Shown here piece by piece: positions 28,062 through 36,262 of a DNA stretch of 42,172 nucleotides. The stretch is taken from the NCBI GenBank assembly GCA_016712315.1, contig JADJRG010000006.1, forward strand, positions 1-42,172. The letters run 5' to 3'. The notes beneath the pieces are model-generated. The model had not been told where the DNA came from and did no database searches. It saw nothing but the letters and a program-made list of their open reading frames with translations. The position numbers and the translations under genes are program-made. Source of the DNA: Nannocystis sp. (GTDB lineage Bacteria > Myxococcota_A > Polyangia > Nannocystales > Nannocystaceae). Numbering within the stretch: the first letter of the stretch is position 1; each line of letters opens with the position of its first letter.

Positions 28062-29144
28062 GGGGATGAACTCGGCACAGGCAACCTCGACCAGATCGGT
28101 CGCGGTCGCGAACGCTTCCCCGAAGTCCAAGTCGAGATCCGACACCTGATGGTACGGGAACTTCTTGACGAGCTCGCAGATCCGATCGGGCGCCGGACAG
28201 TCGGGGTTGAGGATGCTCAGCATCACCACCGCGCCGGGATCACCGCCCTTGGCCTCGAGCACACGATCCGCCCACAGCTCCGGGTTGCCCTTCGAGTCGT
28301 AGTCGTAGCCGCCGATGAAGGTGACCATCAGCAACGCATCGTCACGGAGGAAGCCGGCGTTGCAGCCGCCTGCGGCGTTCATCTCCGGCTTCATCGCGGC
28401 GCTGAGCGCTTGGCCCATGAGATCGCGACCGCTGACTCCGAGCCTGGCGACGCAGGAGAAGGTATCGGCGAGGTTCGGCTGCTCGGTGGTCAGGTAACGC
28501 CGCCCGCCCGCGATCTGGCACGGCTTGTTGCTCGCGTTCCCACCAGCGGCGAAGACGTTGCCGGCGCCGATCGTGCGATCGCAGTCGGTGACGAGGTGAA
28601 GCAGATCGCAAGGGTAGTCCGGGACCCCGCCACAGAAGCCATCCATCTCGCAAGCCAGGTCACAGGTTATCAGGCCCCACTCGGTGTCACCGTCGACGAC
28701 CATGATGTGATAGTCAAAATCCGCGAATTTTGCCTGGATGGTGGCGATGAAGCCGGGGAACGCCGCGAGTAGCATCTCTTGTCTGCTCTTCATCGAAGCG
28801 GCGCGCGACAGGACAAAGAGCAGGTCGATCTTGCCCTCGCACCCCGCCGGCTTCGTGTCGCTGCCGGTGTCGGTGTCAGTGTCGGGGCCGACGTCGTAGA
28901 GCAGCGTCGTGTCGCCGGTGCCCGCGCTCGGATCTTCGGTCGAGCTAACGCCGCTCGCCGCGGTCGTGCTCCCTTGCGACGACGACCCGTCGCTGCCGCC
29001 GCTCGTGTCCGCTGCGCTGGAGTCTGATCCCGAGGGAGGAGGTGCCGTCGTCGGCACCGACGCGAACGATGTCGTCTCGCCCTGCGTCGGCTGGCAGGCG
29101 AGCGCGAGCCCGAAGGCGAGGAGGAGCCGGATCCGTGGCGCCAT
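28056..29144 (-). CDS. Lipoprotein with von Willebrand A-like domain
   Basis: ATG at 29142-29144 gives MAPRIRLLLAFGLALACQ, a lipoprotein signal, then a Ser/Thr/Gly-rich linker of about 80 residues ending with DVGPDTDTDTGSDT. The globular part begins CEGKIDLLFVLSRAASMKSRQEMLLAAFPGFI, the position of the metal-ion site in VWA domains. Normally this is D-x-S-x-S; here it reads L-S-R-A-A-S, so metal binding may be weakened. Then DYHIMVVDGDTEWG, a Cys-rich insertion (CDLACEMDGFCGGVPDYPC), NLADTFSCVARLGVSGRDLMGQALSAAM, DDALLMVTFIGGYDYDSKGNPELW and VVMLSILNPDCPAPDRICELVKKF. This scheme is frequent in myxobacterial VWA lipoproteins. It is uninterrupted and ends EFIPG. Confidence 0.78.
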   Translation of the reverse strand: MAPRIRLLLAFGLALACQPTQGETTSFASVPTTAPPPSGSDSSAADTSGGSDGSSSQGSTTAASGVSSTEDPSAGTGDTTLLYDVGPDTDTDTGSDTKPAGCEGKIDLLFVLSRAASMKSRQEMLLAAFPGFIATIQAKFADFDYHIMVVDGDTEWGLITCDLACEMDGFCGGVPDYPCDLLHLVTDCDRTIGAGNVFAAGGNASNKPCQIAGGRRYLTTEQPNLADTFSCVARLGVSGRDLMGQALSAAMKPEMNAAGGCNAGFLRDDALLMVTFIGGYDYDSKGNPELWADRVLEAKGGDPGAVVMLSILNPDCPAPDRICELVKKFPYHQVSDLDLDFGEAFATATDLVEVACAEFIPG

Positions 29145-29202
29145 GGGTGGGAGCCTACTCTTGGGAGGGCGAGTGGCGCCAGCAGGACCAGCTCTTCCTG
29201 GG

Positions 29203-31067
29203 TCAAGGGCTCTGTGAGCGGCGCGGCGGCGGCGGCGGCGGCGTGATCGGGGCGAGCGGCGGCTCGCTGACATTCTGCGGTCGAGGATCATTTGTCGGAG
29301 CGGCGGCGGCGACGAGTGCCGCACGCAGAGTGTCCCGGAGGAGTTGTATCTCTTCGAGTCCCTCGCGTACCGCGGCCTCCAAGAGTGTCATGCGCTCCTC
29401 CGCCGCGGAAGTAGGCGCAGCGGGGCTGGAGGGTGCAGTCGGCGTCGCCGAGAGATTTCCTGCGGCCGTGGCCACGGGCGGCCGGGTTGAGCTGTAGCCT
29501 CTGGCGGGGCGGCGGGCGCCTCCGGTGGGTCGGCAGCGGGGGCTTCGGGGGCGATGATAACGGGCGTCGCGGGCGCCTCCAGCGGGTCGGCTTCGGTGGC
29601 GGCAGCGTCGTCGCTGATGGTGCTCGCCACACTCATGGTCTCGTCGTCAGCGGTCTCGTCGGTCATGGTGCTCGCCTCGCTGTTGGTCGCGTCGGAGTCG
29701 ACCGCGGCCGCCGCATCCGCCGCATCCGCTGCATCCGCCGCGCCCTCTTCGTCGGTCATGGTGCTCGCCTCGCTGTTGGTCGCGTCGGAGTCGACCGCGG
29801 CCGCCGCATCCGCCGCATCCGCCGCATCCGCCGCGCCCTCTTCGTGGGTCATGGTGCTCGCCTCGCTGTTGGTCGCGTCGGAGTCGACCGCGGCCGCCGC
29901 ATTCGCCGCATCCGCCGCATCCGCCGCATCCGCCGCGCCCTCTTCGTGCTCCCTCACCTCATCGACCGTCGCCTCCCTAAGCGCCGCCGTCGCCTCGGCT
30001 GCGCGCGCGGGCCGACAGGCGCGGGGTGTCTCTTTTAAAAATTCGCGATGGAGCTGCGACCACGGGTCGCTCAGCTCTTCGAGGCGGATCGTCCACGTAT
30101 GGCCCTCGCGCACCATCAGGCACGTCTTCGTCGCCAGCAGCAGTTGCAGCGCGTGGGACAGCGTCCGCGGGGAGATCCTCAATTTCAGCTCGCCGGCCAC
30201 CTCTTGGAGCTTCTTTAAGATCCTACCCGTAAGCCCCACCAAGTCCTCGGCTCCTCGCAGCGCCAGCTCGCACAGCAGCCGCGTCACCGTCGGCAGCGCT
30301 TGTCCTCCGCGGGAGCGATGCTCCTCCTTCACCTTCGCCTTCTTCGCCCGCCGCAGCAGCGCCTCAAAGCACCCGCGTAGCGCGCTTGATACTCGCGCCG
30401 TGTCCTCTGGCGCCAGCCGCTCTCGGGCGAGAATTCGATCGTACTCGGCGCTGAGCCTTGCGGGCAGACGCAGCGGCCCGCCCGCGGCCTGCGTCTTCGG
30501 CGACTCAGCGCGTGGCCCCGCTGGCGCCGTCCGCCCGCGCCCTCGCCCGTTCCGGCTCCCTCTTTCCGTCGCATGGATCCCGACGCCAAGTTCTCTGAGC
30601 GTGTCCATGTTCAGGTCATGCAAGGAGCCGGGCCTACCGAGGCTCACCACGTCCATCTCCCCGAACGGGTCGGCGCGGATGAACACCAGTTGATCGCCCT
30701 GGCAGGCGCACAAGATGGCGCCCGTTGACAGCGTCGCCACACCGACAAGGACGGCCCCTCCCACCAGCCTGAAGAACCGCTTCACGCCCGCCTCGGTCAC
30801 GACAGGTACAGGCACAGCCGCAGCGTTGTTGCCCTGTTGGAAGAAGAGGAGCGCTTCGTCAACGGCGCGCCGCGACCCCGCCGCAAGCGGCGTGACGAAC
30901 TCTTTCTCGCGCAGGAGCACCGCGTACGACCTCTCGTAGCGGCCGAAAGTGCAGAGCTCGCCCGCGTGTGTACGCGCCACCACACGACCCCCCGATGCCA
31001 GGTCCACGCCCGCCTGGTGCGCCGCGTACTCCCGGACCAACTGCCCCCACCAACGATCGCCGTCCAT
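29203..31067 (-). CDS. Large repeat-bearing protein with membrane helix and winged-helix-like middle
   Basis: ATG 31065-31067 starts MDGDRWWGQLVREYAAHQAG. Residues 1-95 form a small alpha/beta part, followed by one hydrophobic helix (FFRLVGGAVLVGVATLSTGAIL, about 98-120). A region after residue 200 is helical and basic (LRGCFEALLRRAKKAKVKEE, RGAEDLVGLTGRILKKLQEVAG), ending with LKLRISPRTLSHALQLLLATKTCLMVREGHTWTI, which resembles a winged helix. Then three 31-residue repeats (EEGAADAADAADAAAAVDSD and NSEASTMTDE) and a Pro/Glu/Ala tail. The frame is open to 29388; one frame change near 29470 would join a coiled coil (ERMTLLEAAVREGLEEIQLLRDTLRAAL) with stop at 29203. No family recognised. It is divergent from the 31.6-42 kb operon. 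Confidence 0.65.
29662..29940 (-). repeat. 93-base tandem repeat, three copies, coding
   Basis: Copies begin at 29662, 29755 and 29848 with exact 93-base spacing and only a few differences; the third has an extra gcatcc-type codon block. Since 93 is a multiple of three, the repeat preserves the frame (31 residues). The near-identity shows recent expansion. Confidence 0.9.
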
Positions 31068-31313
31068 CGCAGCCTCCCTAAAGAGGATCGAGGTTACTAC
31101 GGCGGACCCCAGCTCGCGCAAGCGGCAACCTGGGGGGCCACGTACCCCACGACACGGGCCCCCCAACGCCCAAACGACCGCGGGCCATCGACCTAGCCCT
31201 CAGACCACCCAGCCCAAACCAGAACGACGCGAGCCCAATGCCGCAAGAACGTTGTTTACCCTGACTAACTCGAAGGACACCGCGATCAATCGACCAACAA
31301 ACCGCCGCGTATC

Positions 31314-31346
31314 GAGAGGCTCTCAACCGCGCATTGAGAGGCTCTC
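31314..31346. promoter_or_regulatory. Two direct copies of a GAGAG-G-CTCTC palindrome, candidate operator
   Basis: The 11-base near-palindrome gagaggctctc occurs at 31314-31324 and 31336-31346, 22 bases (two helical turns) apart on the same face, each preceded by at(c/t)... This is a typical arrangement for a cooperative repressor. It lies in the 575-base divergent region 31068-31642. Confidence 0.55.
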
Positions 31347-31510
31347 GTGCGCGACCAACCCCAGCGCGCCGGGTCGCTGCCCCGATCCGCCAGAACAGCC
31401 CCGATCAGCGCCACAGACTCGCCCCACGGCTGCCCGCGCAGCAACGCACGCGCCGATGACCACGCTCCGATCGCGCGATCACGGCCACTAACCCGCACGC
31501 GCGGCATCGC

Positions 31511-31561
31511 CATTCGAGCATGCGAGAGATCATCAGGTGCACGCATTCGAGCCTGCGACAG
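31511..31561. promoter_or_regulatory. 18-base direct repeat, 33-base period, upstream of the operon
   Basis: cattcgagcatgcgagag at 31511-31528 and cattcgagcctgcgacag at 31544-31561 differ at two positions. Spacing is three helical turns. The pair lies 82-132 bases upstream of the first gene of the plus-strand operon, a position expected for activator sites. Confidence 0.55.
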
Positions 31562-31584
31562 GGGCGAAATAATTCGTTGCACCC

Positions 31585-31600
31585 CGCGAGAGAGCTCGCG
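31585..31600. promoter_or_regulatory. Inverted repeat CGCGAG-AGAG-CTCGCG before the operon
   Basis: A perfect six-base stem with a four-base loop, ending 42 bases before the first ATG. It may be an operator or an mRNA 5' hairpin. Confidence 0.5.
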
Positions 31601-31642
31601 TACCCCTGAGCTGACGGCTTGTTGCCGGAGGACGGTGCGTGG

Positions 31643-32089
31643 ATGCGGCGGGTTTTGATCAACGGCAGGGTGGTGGTGGCGGACGAGGCGACACTTGCGG
31701 GCCTCCAAGCTCAAGGGCTGTTGGTGCAGGAGCTCGGAGGGGGGTCGTTCCCGCCGCCATCATCAACCTTGCCGGTGGGACAGTTCCGAGACGTCTCGAG
31801 CTTCATGATCGAGGTGCTCGGTGACGTCCGAAGACTCGCGGTCACTCAAGCCTCCGACATGAACGAGCTCAGCCAGGCGTTCGGGATCCTCGTGCTCGAG
31901 CAGACGAAGCGCTTCACAGAGGAGCTCGCCCGGGCGAGAGCCGCGAGCCAGAAGAGCCTCGGCGACGTCGACATGCTGGCGCGTGCGATCGTCGCCCACA
32001 ACTTCGGACAGGCCACCGTACAGGGACAGGCCACCGTTGAGACCACGCCGGAAAAACCGATCATCGCTAGCAAAAAATTCCACCACTGA
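31643..32089 (+). CDS. Operon gene 1: helical/coiled-coil protein, unknown
   Basis: I chose ATG 31643, with GGAGGA at 31627-31632 upstream; a TTG at 31619 is in frame but follows no site. 148 residues: a short beta part (MRRVLINGRVVVADEATLAG), a Pro/Ser linker, then two long amphipathic helices (FMIEVLGDVRRLAVTQASDM, FGILVLEQTKRFTEELARARAASQKSLGDVDMLARAIV) that could form a coiled coil, then a Gln/Thr-rich tail. No signal or membrane helix. It heads the plus-strand operon. I do not recognise a family. Confidence 0.65.
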   Translation: MRRVLINGRVVVADEATLAGLQAQGLLVQELGGGSFPPPSSTLPVGQFRDVSSFMIEVLGDVRRLAVTQASDMNELSQAFGILVLEQTKRFTEELARARAASQKSLGDVDMLARAIVAHNFGQATVQGQATVETTPEKPIIASKKFHH

Positions 32090-32103
32090 GGGAAGGGGCA
32101 GGT

Positions 32104-32535
32104 ATGGAAACAGCAGGAACAATCCTGGCGCAGGCGGAGGGGCACCTCGGCCTGGCCATAAAAAACAGTGTCGACCACTTCTACCAGGGCCATGACCGTG
32201 AAACGGCGCGGCTCATCCGCAACGCGACGGAGGATGAGGCCGCGCGGCACGTGGAGGCGCTGCGTCGCGGCAGGGCCCTCGAGGTCCTACTGGTCGGCGG
32301 CAGCGCTGTCCTGGGGGTCGTGTTGGGCGCGGTCGCTCAGGGGGTCACCAACAACTTCACGATGCGGGGCGTCCCCGTGATGGCCCCTGTGGGCTTCACG
32401 GGGCTGGCAGGACTCGCCCTCCCGGTCGGCCTCTCCGGGCGTACCATGGTCGTCACTGGGGGTCTCGCGTTCTCCGCGGGCGCGGCCCTATATCAACGCC
32501 TCAAAGCGGGCGAGAGCCCGAAGGTGACCCCGTGA
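32104..32535 (+). CDS. Operon gene 2: small membrane protein
   Basis: GAGGGAAGGGGCAGGT precedes ATG 32104, 14 bases after the previous stop. 143 residues: a soluble helical N-terminus (1-57, with EDEAARHVEALRRGRALE), then hydrophobic stretches at about 59-80 (VLLVGGSAVLGVVLGAVAQG), 95-110 (VGFTGLAGLALPVGL) and 114-130 (MVVTGGLAFSAGAALY), and a short basic tail. It would therefore be a two- or three-helix membrane protein. Gly/Ala-rich helices are typical of small virion membrane proteins, but that is only suggestive. Its stop overlaps the next start. Confidence 0.68.
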   Translation: METAGTILAQAEGHLGLAIKNSVDHFYQGHDRETARLIRNATEDEAARHVEALRRGRALEVLLVGGSAVLGVVLGAVAQGVTNNFTMRGVPVMAPVGFTGLAGLALPVGLSGRTMVVTGGLAFSAGAALYQRLKAGESPKVTP

Positions 32536-32943
32536 GCGGCACCGTATTAGCGGCCGTGAGCCGCGTGGTCCTCGCGGACGGGCGAGCCCTCATCCACGCG
32601 GACGGCATCAAGCTCGAGGTAGACGCCGAGCTCGTCCGTGGGCTCGTGGGCGACGGCGGAGGCCGGCGTGCGCTGCTCCTGGCCTGGTCGCTTCACGATC
32701 TACCAAGCATCGACGCCCTCGCCGCCTCGGTTCCCGAGGACGAAGCCCCAGACCAAGCCGCCGACAGCACGCCCACGGAGGCGCCTGTCGCCCCCCTCTG
32801 ACCAGCGCCGCGTCGACGAGGAGTTCAGTGCTCTCTTCCGAAGCGCGCCCGTTGCGTCGGAGCCGAACAGCGCGGTCCCGACGGTCCCGACGGCCGGAGC
32901 GTCCCCCCTCGAGATGATCTTCTCGATGCTCAAGCCGAGCTAG
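32532..32943 (+). CDS. Operon gene 3: small acidic protein, one frame break
   Basis: GTG 32532 overlaps the previous stop (GTGA). The first part reads VSRVVLADGRALIHADGIKLEVDAELVRGL and LLAWSLHDLPSIDALAASVPEDEA. A frame change at the C5-C6 run near 32795 joins SDQRRVDEEFSALFRSAPV and the end PLEMIFSMLKPS, stop 32941-32943; without the change the protein ends at 32801. No motif recognised, no membrane helix. The joined length is about 137 residues. Confidence 0.55.
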
Positions 32944-32980
32944 CCAACCCCAACTTTGACCAGCAAGAAGGAGAAATGTC

Positions 32981-33718
32981 ATGAGTAGCAGTTCCGTCGT
33001 CCAATTCCTCCCTGAGAACTACAACCAGAAGGCGATCCTCGATCTTCTCCACGCGCTCTCGTGTACCCCTGGGCTCACGGAGCGCCTGATGCGGTGCCTC
33101 GAGCGCTTCCCGGACTTGGAGCGCCAGATCGGCGCCTTCGAGGACAGGTGCCGGACCACCGTGCAGCGGTGTGAGGCCACCGAAAGGCTCTGCCAAGCCT
33201 ACATGTGCCCTGGCAACGTCAACTTCTCCCAGCGCACGCTGGACGAGTACAGCAACCGCTCCCTCGTCAAGCTCAAAGAGCCGGTCACGGGCCTCGGGGG
33301 CGACTTCGTGAACGCGTTCCCCGTCCCCCCGGGCAAGAAAATCCGGCTCACCCACCCAGCCCGCCCTGGGTTCACGCCCACCCGCATGAGGGTGGACATG
33401 AACATTGCCGGCGGTGGTAACAACTACTCCGACTTCACGCTGCAATTCTACCTCGTGCCGGGCGGCGTGAACTCGGACCAGGGGCTCGAGGTCGGCAACA
33501 GCAACGACGGGAACATGTTCCTCAACAAGGATGGCTCGCAGCTCGAGGTCCAGTTCCCGCAGTACCGGGGCAACCCCCTCGACATCGGCAGCCTCGAAAA
33601 GCTCGCCGTCGTCATCACCAACAACGGCGCGGTGAACAACCTCGACAGCGCGCACGTGAACGTCTGGTACGACAACGACCAGTTCTTCGAGCTATGCAAG
33701 GCCCGTTGCGGCTGCTGA
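32981..33718 (+). CDS. Operon gene 4: Cys-rich helical head plus beta-sandwich domain, possible virion protein
   Basis: AAGGAGAAATGTC precedes ATG 32981, the best ribosome site of the operon, expected for an abundant protein. 245 residues, uninterrupted. Residues 1-80 are helical with regularly spaced Cys (LSCTPGLTERLMRCLERFPDLE, DRCRTTVQRCEATERLCQAYMC). Residues 80-235 are beta-rich: LVKLKEPVTGLGGDFVN, KKIRLTHPARPGFTPTRMRVDMNIAG, SDFTLQFYLVPGG, SQLEVQFPQYRGNPLDIGSL and KLAVVITNNGAVNNLDSAHV, ending FFELCKARCGC. About eight predicted strands in one domain would suit a jelly roll, but this is inference from strand count only. No known family recognised. Confidence 0.65.
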   Translation: MSSSSVVQFLPENYNQKAILDLLHALSCTPGLTERLMRCLERFPDLERQIGAFEDRCRTTVQRCEATERLCQAYMCPGNVNFSQRTLDEYSNRSLVKLKEPVTGLGGDFVNAFPVPPGKKIRLTHPARPGFTPTRMRVDMNIAGGGNNYSDFTLQFYLVPGGVNSDQGLEVGNSNDGNMFLNKDGSQLEVQFPQYRGNPLDIGSLEKLAVVITNNGAVNNLDSAHVNVWYDNDQFFELCKARCGC

Positions 33719-33754
33719 TGATCCACCGCGAAGGACCTAGTCAGGAGCAGCATC

Positions 33755-34619
33755 ATGTCAGAATCGATCACCCTCGAGATCAACGCCGAAGGCGATTGGG
33801 ACGGCAGCACCGAGGTCGCGCTCAATCGCGACAACGCTGTGGTCACCAGCCGGCGTTACTACAAATTCAACCTCAACGGCCCTCACGGGGTCCTCCGGGC
33901 TGACCTGGGCGGGATCTTCTCGCCGGTCAGCATGAAGCTCGTCGGCGTCGGGTACAGCTCGTGGAACCCGGAGTCGAAGGGGCGCGTCATCGCCTCCGAT
34001 GCCACGGGCAGCTTCCGCCAGGAGATCACGCTCAAACCCGCGATGCAGTTCGTCGTCATGTACCCCGGGGACAAGCTCGCGTTCAGCACTCAGGATGAAC
34101 GTGGGCAGCTCGTACTGGTGGTCAACGAGCTGAACGAGGCGGAGGCGGTGAAATGGGGGCTCGGCCACCAGCCGTTTGTCATGGCGACCCGCTTCAGGAT
34201 CATCCGGAACACCGGCACCCCATTCCTGCCGAACCCCACGATCACCTGGCAGCCGGACTTTCACTACGACCCCAACTCGGGTGTGCTCGTCGCCACGGAC
34301 GACGGCACCGGCGCGATCCCGGCCAGCGCCCTCTGTCTCTACCCGCGCTGGCAGGGATGCTACGTCTCCGCCCGCTTCGCTGGGTCTGACGGCGTCGGTC
34401 GCTTGCGGATCGTCGACAACCTCACCCGCAACTCCTGGCAGGTCCCCGGGAACCCCCGAGGACGTGCGGTGGAGTGCCGCGGCCTACATCAGCCACGACG
34501 ATCTGATCGCGCTCGAAGCTGCCCCAGCCGTCCCGGGTAACTCGATGGTCTGTGACATCGAGGTGAGCCTCGTCTTCCCCGGCAACCGCCTCGCAGGGCG
34601 ATACCAGGAAGGGACCTGA
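33755..34619 (+). CDS. Operon gene 5: two-domain beta-rich protein, possible capsid-type protein
   Basis: CAGGAGCA lies before ATG 33755. The frame is open to about 34450, where a C-rich run breaks it; the joined product is about 287 residues, stop 34617-34619. Domain 1 (1-130): ITLEINAEGDWDGSTEVALN, RRYYKFNLNGPHGVLRADLGG, MKLVGVGYSSWNPESKGRV, FVVMYPGDKLAFSTQDERGQLVLVVNEL. Domain 2 (145-285): TRFRIIRNTGTPFLPNPTITW, GCYVSARFAGSDGVGRLRIVD, DVRWSAAAYISHDDLIALEA, MVCDIEVSLVFPGNRLAGRY. Two consecutive beta-sandwich-like halves and the strong ribosome site are compatible with a double jelly-roll or paired capsid protein, but no motif proves it. No signal or membrane helix. Confidence 0.62.
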
Positions 34620-34622
34620 GAC

Positions 34623-35402
34623 ATGCTCGACCGGCACCGTGTAACTCAGCTCATCGAGCTCGTAGCCCACGAGCGCGCAGCTCGTGGCCCCGAGCGCTCT
34701 CTCCGCGGTCGCGACGTGGAAGTCTTCTTGAGGGCCGCCTACGACGACGCCACCGCGCCAGCGCGTGCCAAGTTTATGGAGCGGATGCGCGCGATGCCGT
34801 CGAGCGACTGGCCGTGGTCCACGGTCCAGGCGCCTCCGTTCATGCAGACACGCGGCGGCAGTGGCGGCAACGTCGCGCAGCTCGTCGCGATGGGCGGGGC
34901 TGGACCCGTCGCCGCGAGCAGCTCTCCTCCTGCGCTCATCCTCTTGCTCGGCCAAGCTGACTCGATCGACAGCGATCCGGGTGACCGGATCCCCGCGCGC
35001 GGCACGCCCGAGGCCGTCCGCTGGGAGCCCCTCTACCGAGCGCTCGAGGCGTGGGATACCGACACGATCCAGCGCTGGATCGGCCCCGTCGGGTGGAGCG
35101 TGCCGGGAGAGGCACCACCACCCCGCGACACCGACGCCAACGCCGATGGCGCTGGCGATGGCACCACCGCAGGCGCTCCCGCAGACGGCGGCGCAGGCGC
35201 TCCCGCAGACGGCGGCGCCGCCGCGCCATCGACGACCGGCATGCAGCCCACCGCAGGCCGATCCCGCCTGACCTACATCGCGGCGGCTGCGGGTGTGGCC
35301 GCGGTGGTCGGCGGCATCACCGTGGCCGTGCGGGTGAACCGGGCCCGCAACCTCCGCCGTCTGAGCGACGCCATCCGTGCGCAGCAGCAGGGAATCGGAT
35401 GA
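34623..35402 (+). CDS. Operon gene 6: C-terminally membrane-anchored protein
   Basis: ATG 34623 is three bases after the previous stop. 259 residues, uninterrupted. Helical N-terminus (RVTQLIELVAHERAARGPER, DVEVFLRAAYDDATAPARAKFMERMRAM), a central part with DSDPGDRIPARGTPEAVRWEP and WDTDTIQRWIGPVGW, a Gly/Ala/Asp linker with a 24-base duplicated unit (GAPADGGA twice, 35169-35216), then one transmembrane helix (YIAAAAGVAAVVGGITVAV, about 218-236) followed by a basic tail (NRARNLRRLSDAIRAQQQG). The basic tail indicates a cytoplasmic or virion-interior C-terminus. The stop overlaps the next start (ATGA). No family recognised. Confidence 0.68.
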   Translation: MLDRHRVTQLIELVAHERAARGPERSLRGRDVEVFLRAAYDDATAPARAKFMERMRAMPSSDWPWSTVQAPPFMQTRGGSGGNVAQLVAMGGAGPVAASSSPPALILLLGQADSIDSDPGDRIPARGTPEAVRWEPLYRALEAWDTDTIQRWIGPVGWSVPGEAPPPRDTDANADGAGDGTTAGAPADGGAGAPADGGAAAPSTTGMQPTAGRSRLTYIAAAAGVAAVVGGITVAVRVNRARNLRRLSDAIRAQQQGIG

Positions 35403-36262
35403 AGATCTCGACCGCCATCGCGGGCGCCGCGGGCGTCGTCGGGATCGCCGGGCTCCTGCTCTACAGCGGGCGCGCTAGCGCTGCGAGCTCGCCCCCGGGA
35501 GGCGCTCCGCCGCTTGGTGGCGACACGCCACCCCCGGGCGGCGACACTCCGCCCCCGGTCGGCGAGCTCGCCCCGCTCCCCACAGCCGCCGACGTCAGCG
35601 GCAACCTCACCAAGTGGGGCGAGACCCCCACCGATCTGCGCCCTCTTTTTGTCCTCATGGAGGAGACCTCCAAGATCGCGGGCTCGGCGAGGATCTTCGC
35701 GGTCATCGCCAGCCGTGAGTCGAAGTTCGACGTCGCCGCCCACAACGGCGACGGCGAGCACGAGGCGGCCGAGCGCGCCGCTAGCCGCCGCGCCTACGAC
35801 AACAACAAGGGCCGCAACCCCGCGCTGCGTCACGGCGAAGCCGCCGCGGACTTCGGCAGCGGCGGCCTCTTCGGCGCGCTCGCCCCATATTTCCTGTGGA
35901 CCGGCGTACTCGAGCTCAAGAGCAAGGCTCCGCTGCTCAACGCGCCGCCCGAGCTCATGTTCCAGCCGCGGGCGGCGGCCTTCGCCGCCTGCGTCTACCT
36001 GCAACGGCTGCTCGCCCACTATCGCATCGACGATCACGCCGACATCAAGGCGGGCTGGGCCAGCCCCTCGCTGCTCACAGGCGATCGCAGCGCCAAGACC
36101 TACCTCGACGTGCGCGCCCGCTTCCTCGCCGACGCCCAGGCGCTCGGCGTCGACCTCCGCGACCCCACCACCATCCCGATCAAGCTCAGCGCTTCCGCGT
36201 GGCCCGGCGTCAGCGCGGTGTTCTCCAAGCTGGTCGGCGCCTTACCCCAGGAGCTCGGATGA
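35399..36262 (+). CDS. Operon gene 7: membrane-anchored lysozyme-like transglycosylase
   Basis: ATG 35399 overlaps the previous stop. 287 residues, uninterrupted. N-terminal helix (TAIAGAAGVVGIAGLLLY, 5-22) works as an anchor or signal; then a Gly/Pro/Asp hinge with GGDTPPP repeats. The catalytic domain (from about 80) reads FVLMEETSKIAGSARIFAVIASRESKFD, the usual first helix of SLT-type lytic transglycosylases, with Glu107 in the place of the catalytic acid. Then FGSGGLFGALAPYF, in the position of the GxxQ/Gx(L/M) motif, and AAAFAACVYLQRLLAHY. The enzyme would cut peptidoglycan glycan strands. A virion-borne lytic enzyme anchored in a membrane is known from tailless membrane phages such as PRD1 (P7). 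Stop overlaps the next ATG (ATGA). Confidence 0.7.
   Translation: MKISTAIAGAAGVVGIAGLLLYSGRASAASSPPGGAPPLGGDTPPPGGDTPPPVGELAPLPTAADVSGNLTKWGETPTDLRPLFVLMEETSKIAGSARIFAVIASRESKFDVAAHNGDGEHEAAERAASRRAYDNNKGRNPALRHGEAAADFGSGGLFGALAPYFLWTGVLELKSKAPLLNAPPELMFQPRAAAFAACVYLQRLLAHYRIDDHADIKAGWASPSLLTGDRSAKTYLDVRARFLADAQALGVDLRDPTTIPIKLSASAWPGVSAVFSKLVGALPQELG

Noticed and set aside
29433..30038. Plus-strand frame rich in Arg-Ile repeats
   Set aside because: Shadow of the 93-base coding repeat on the minus strand.
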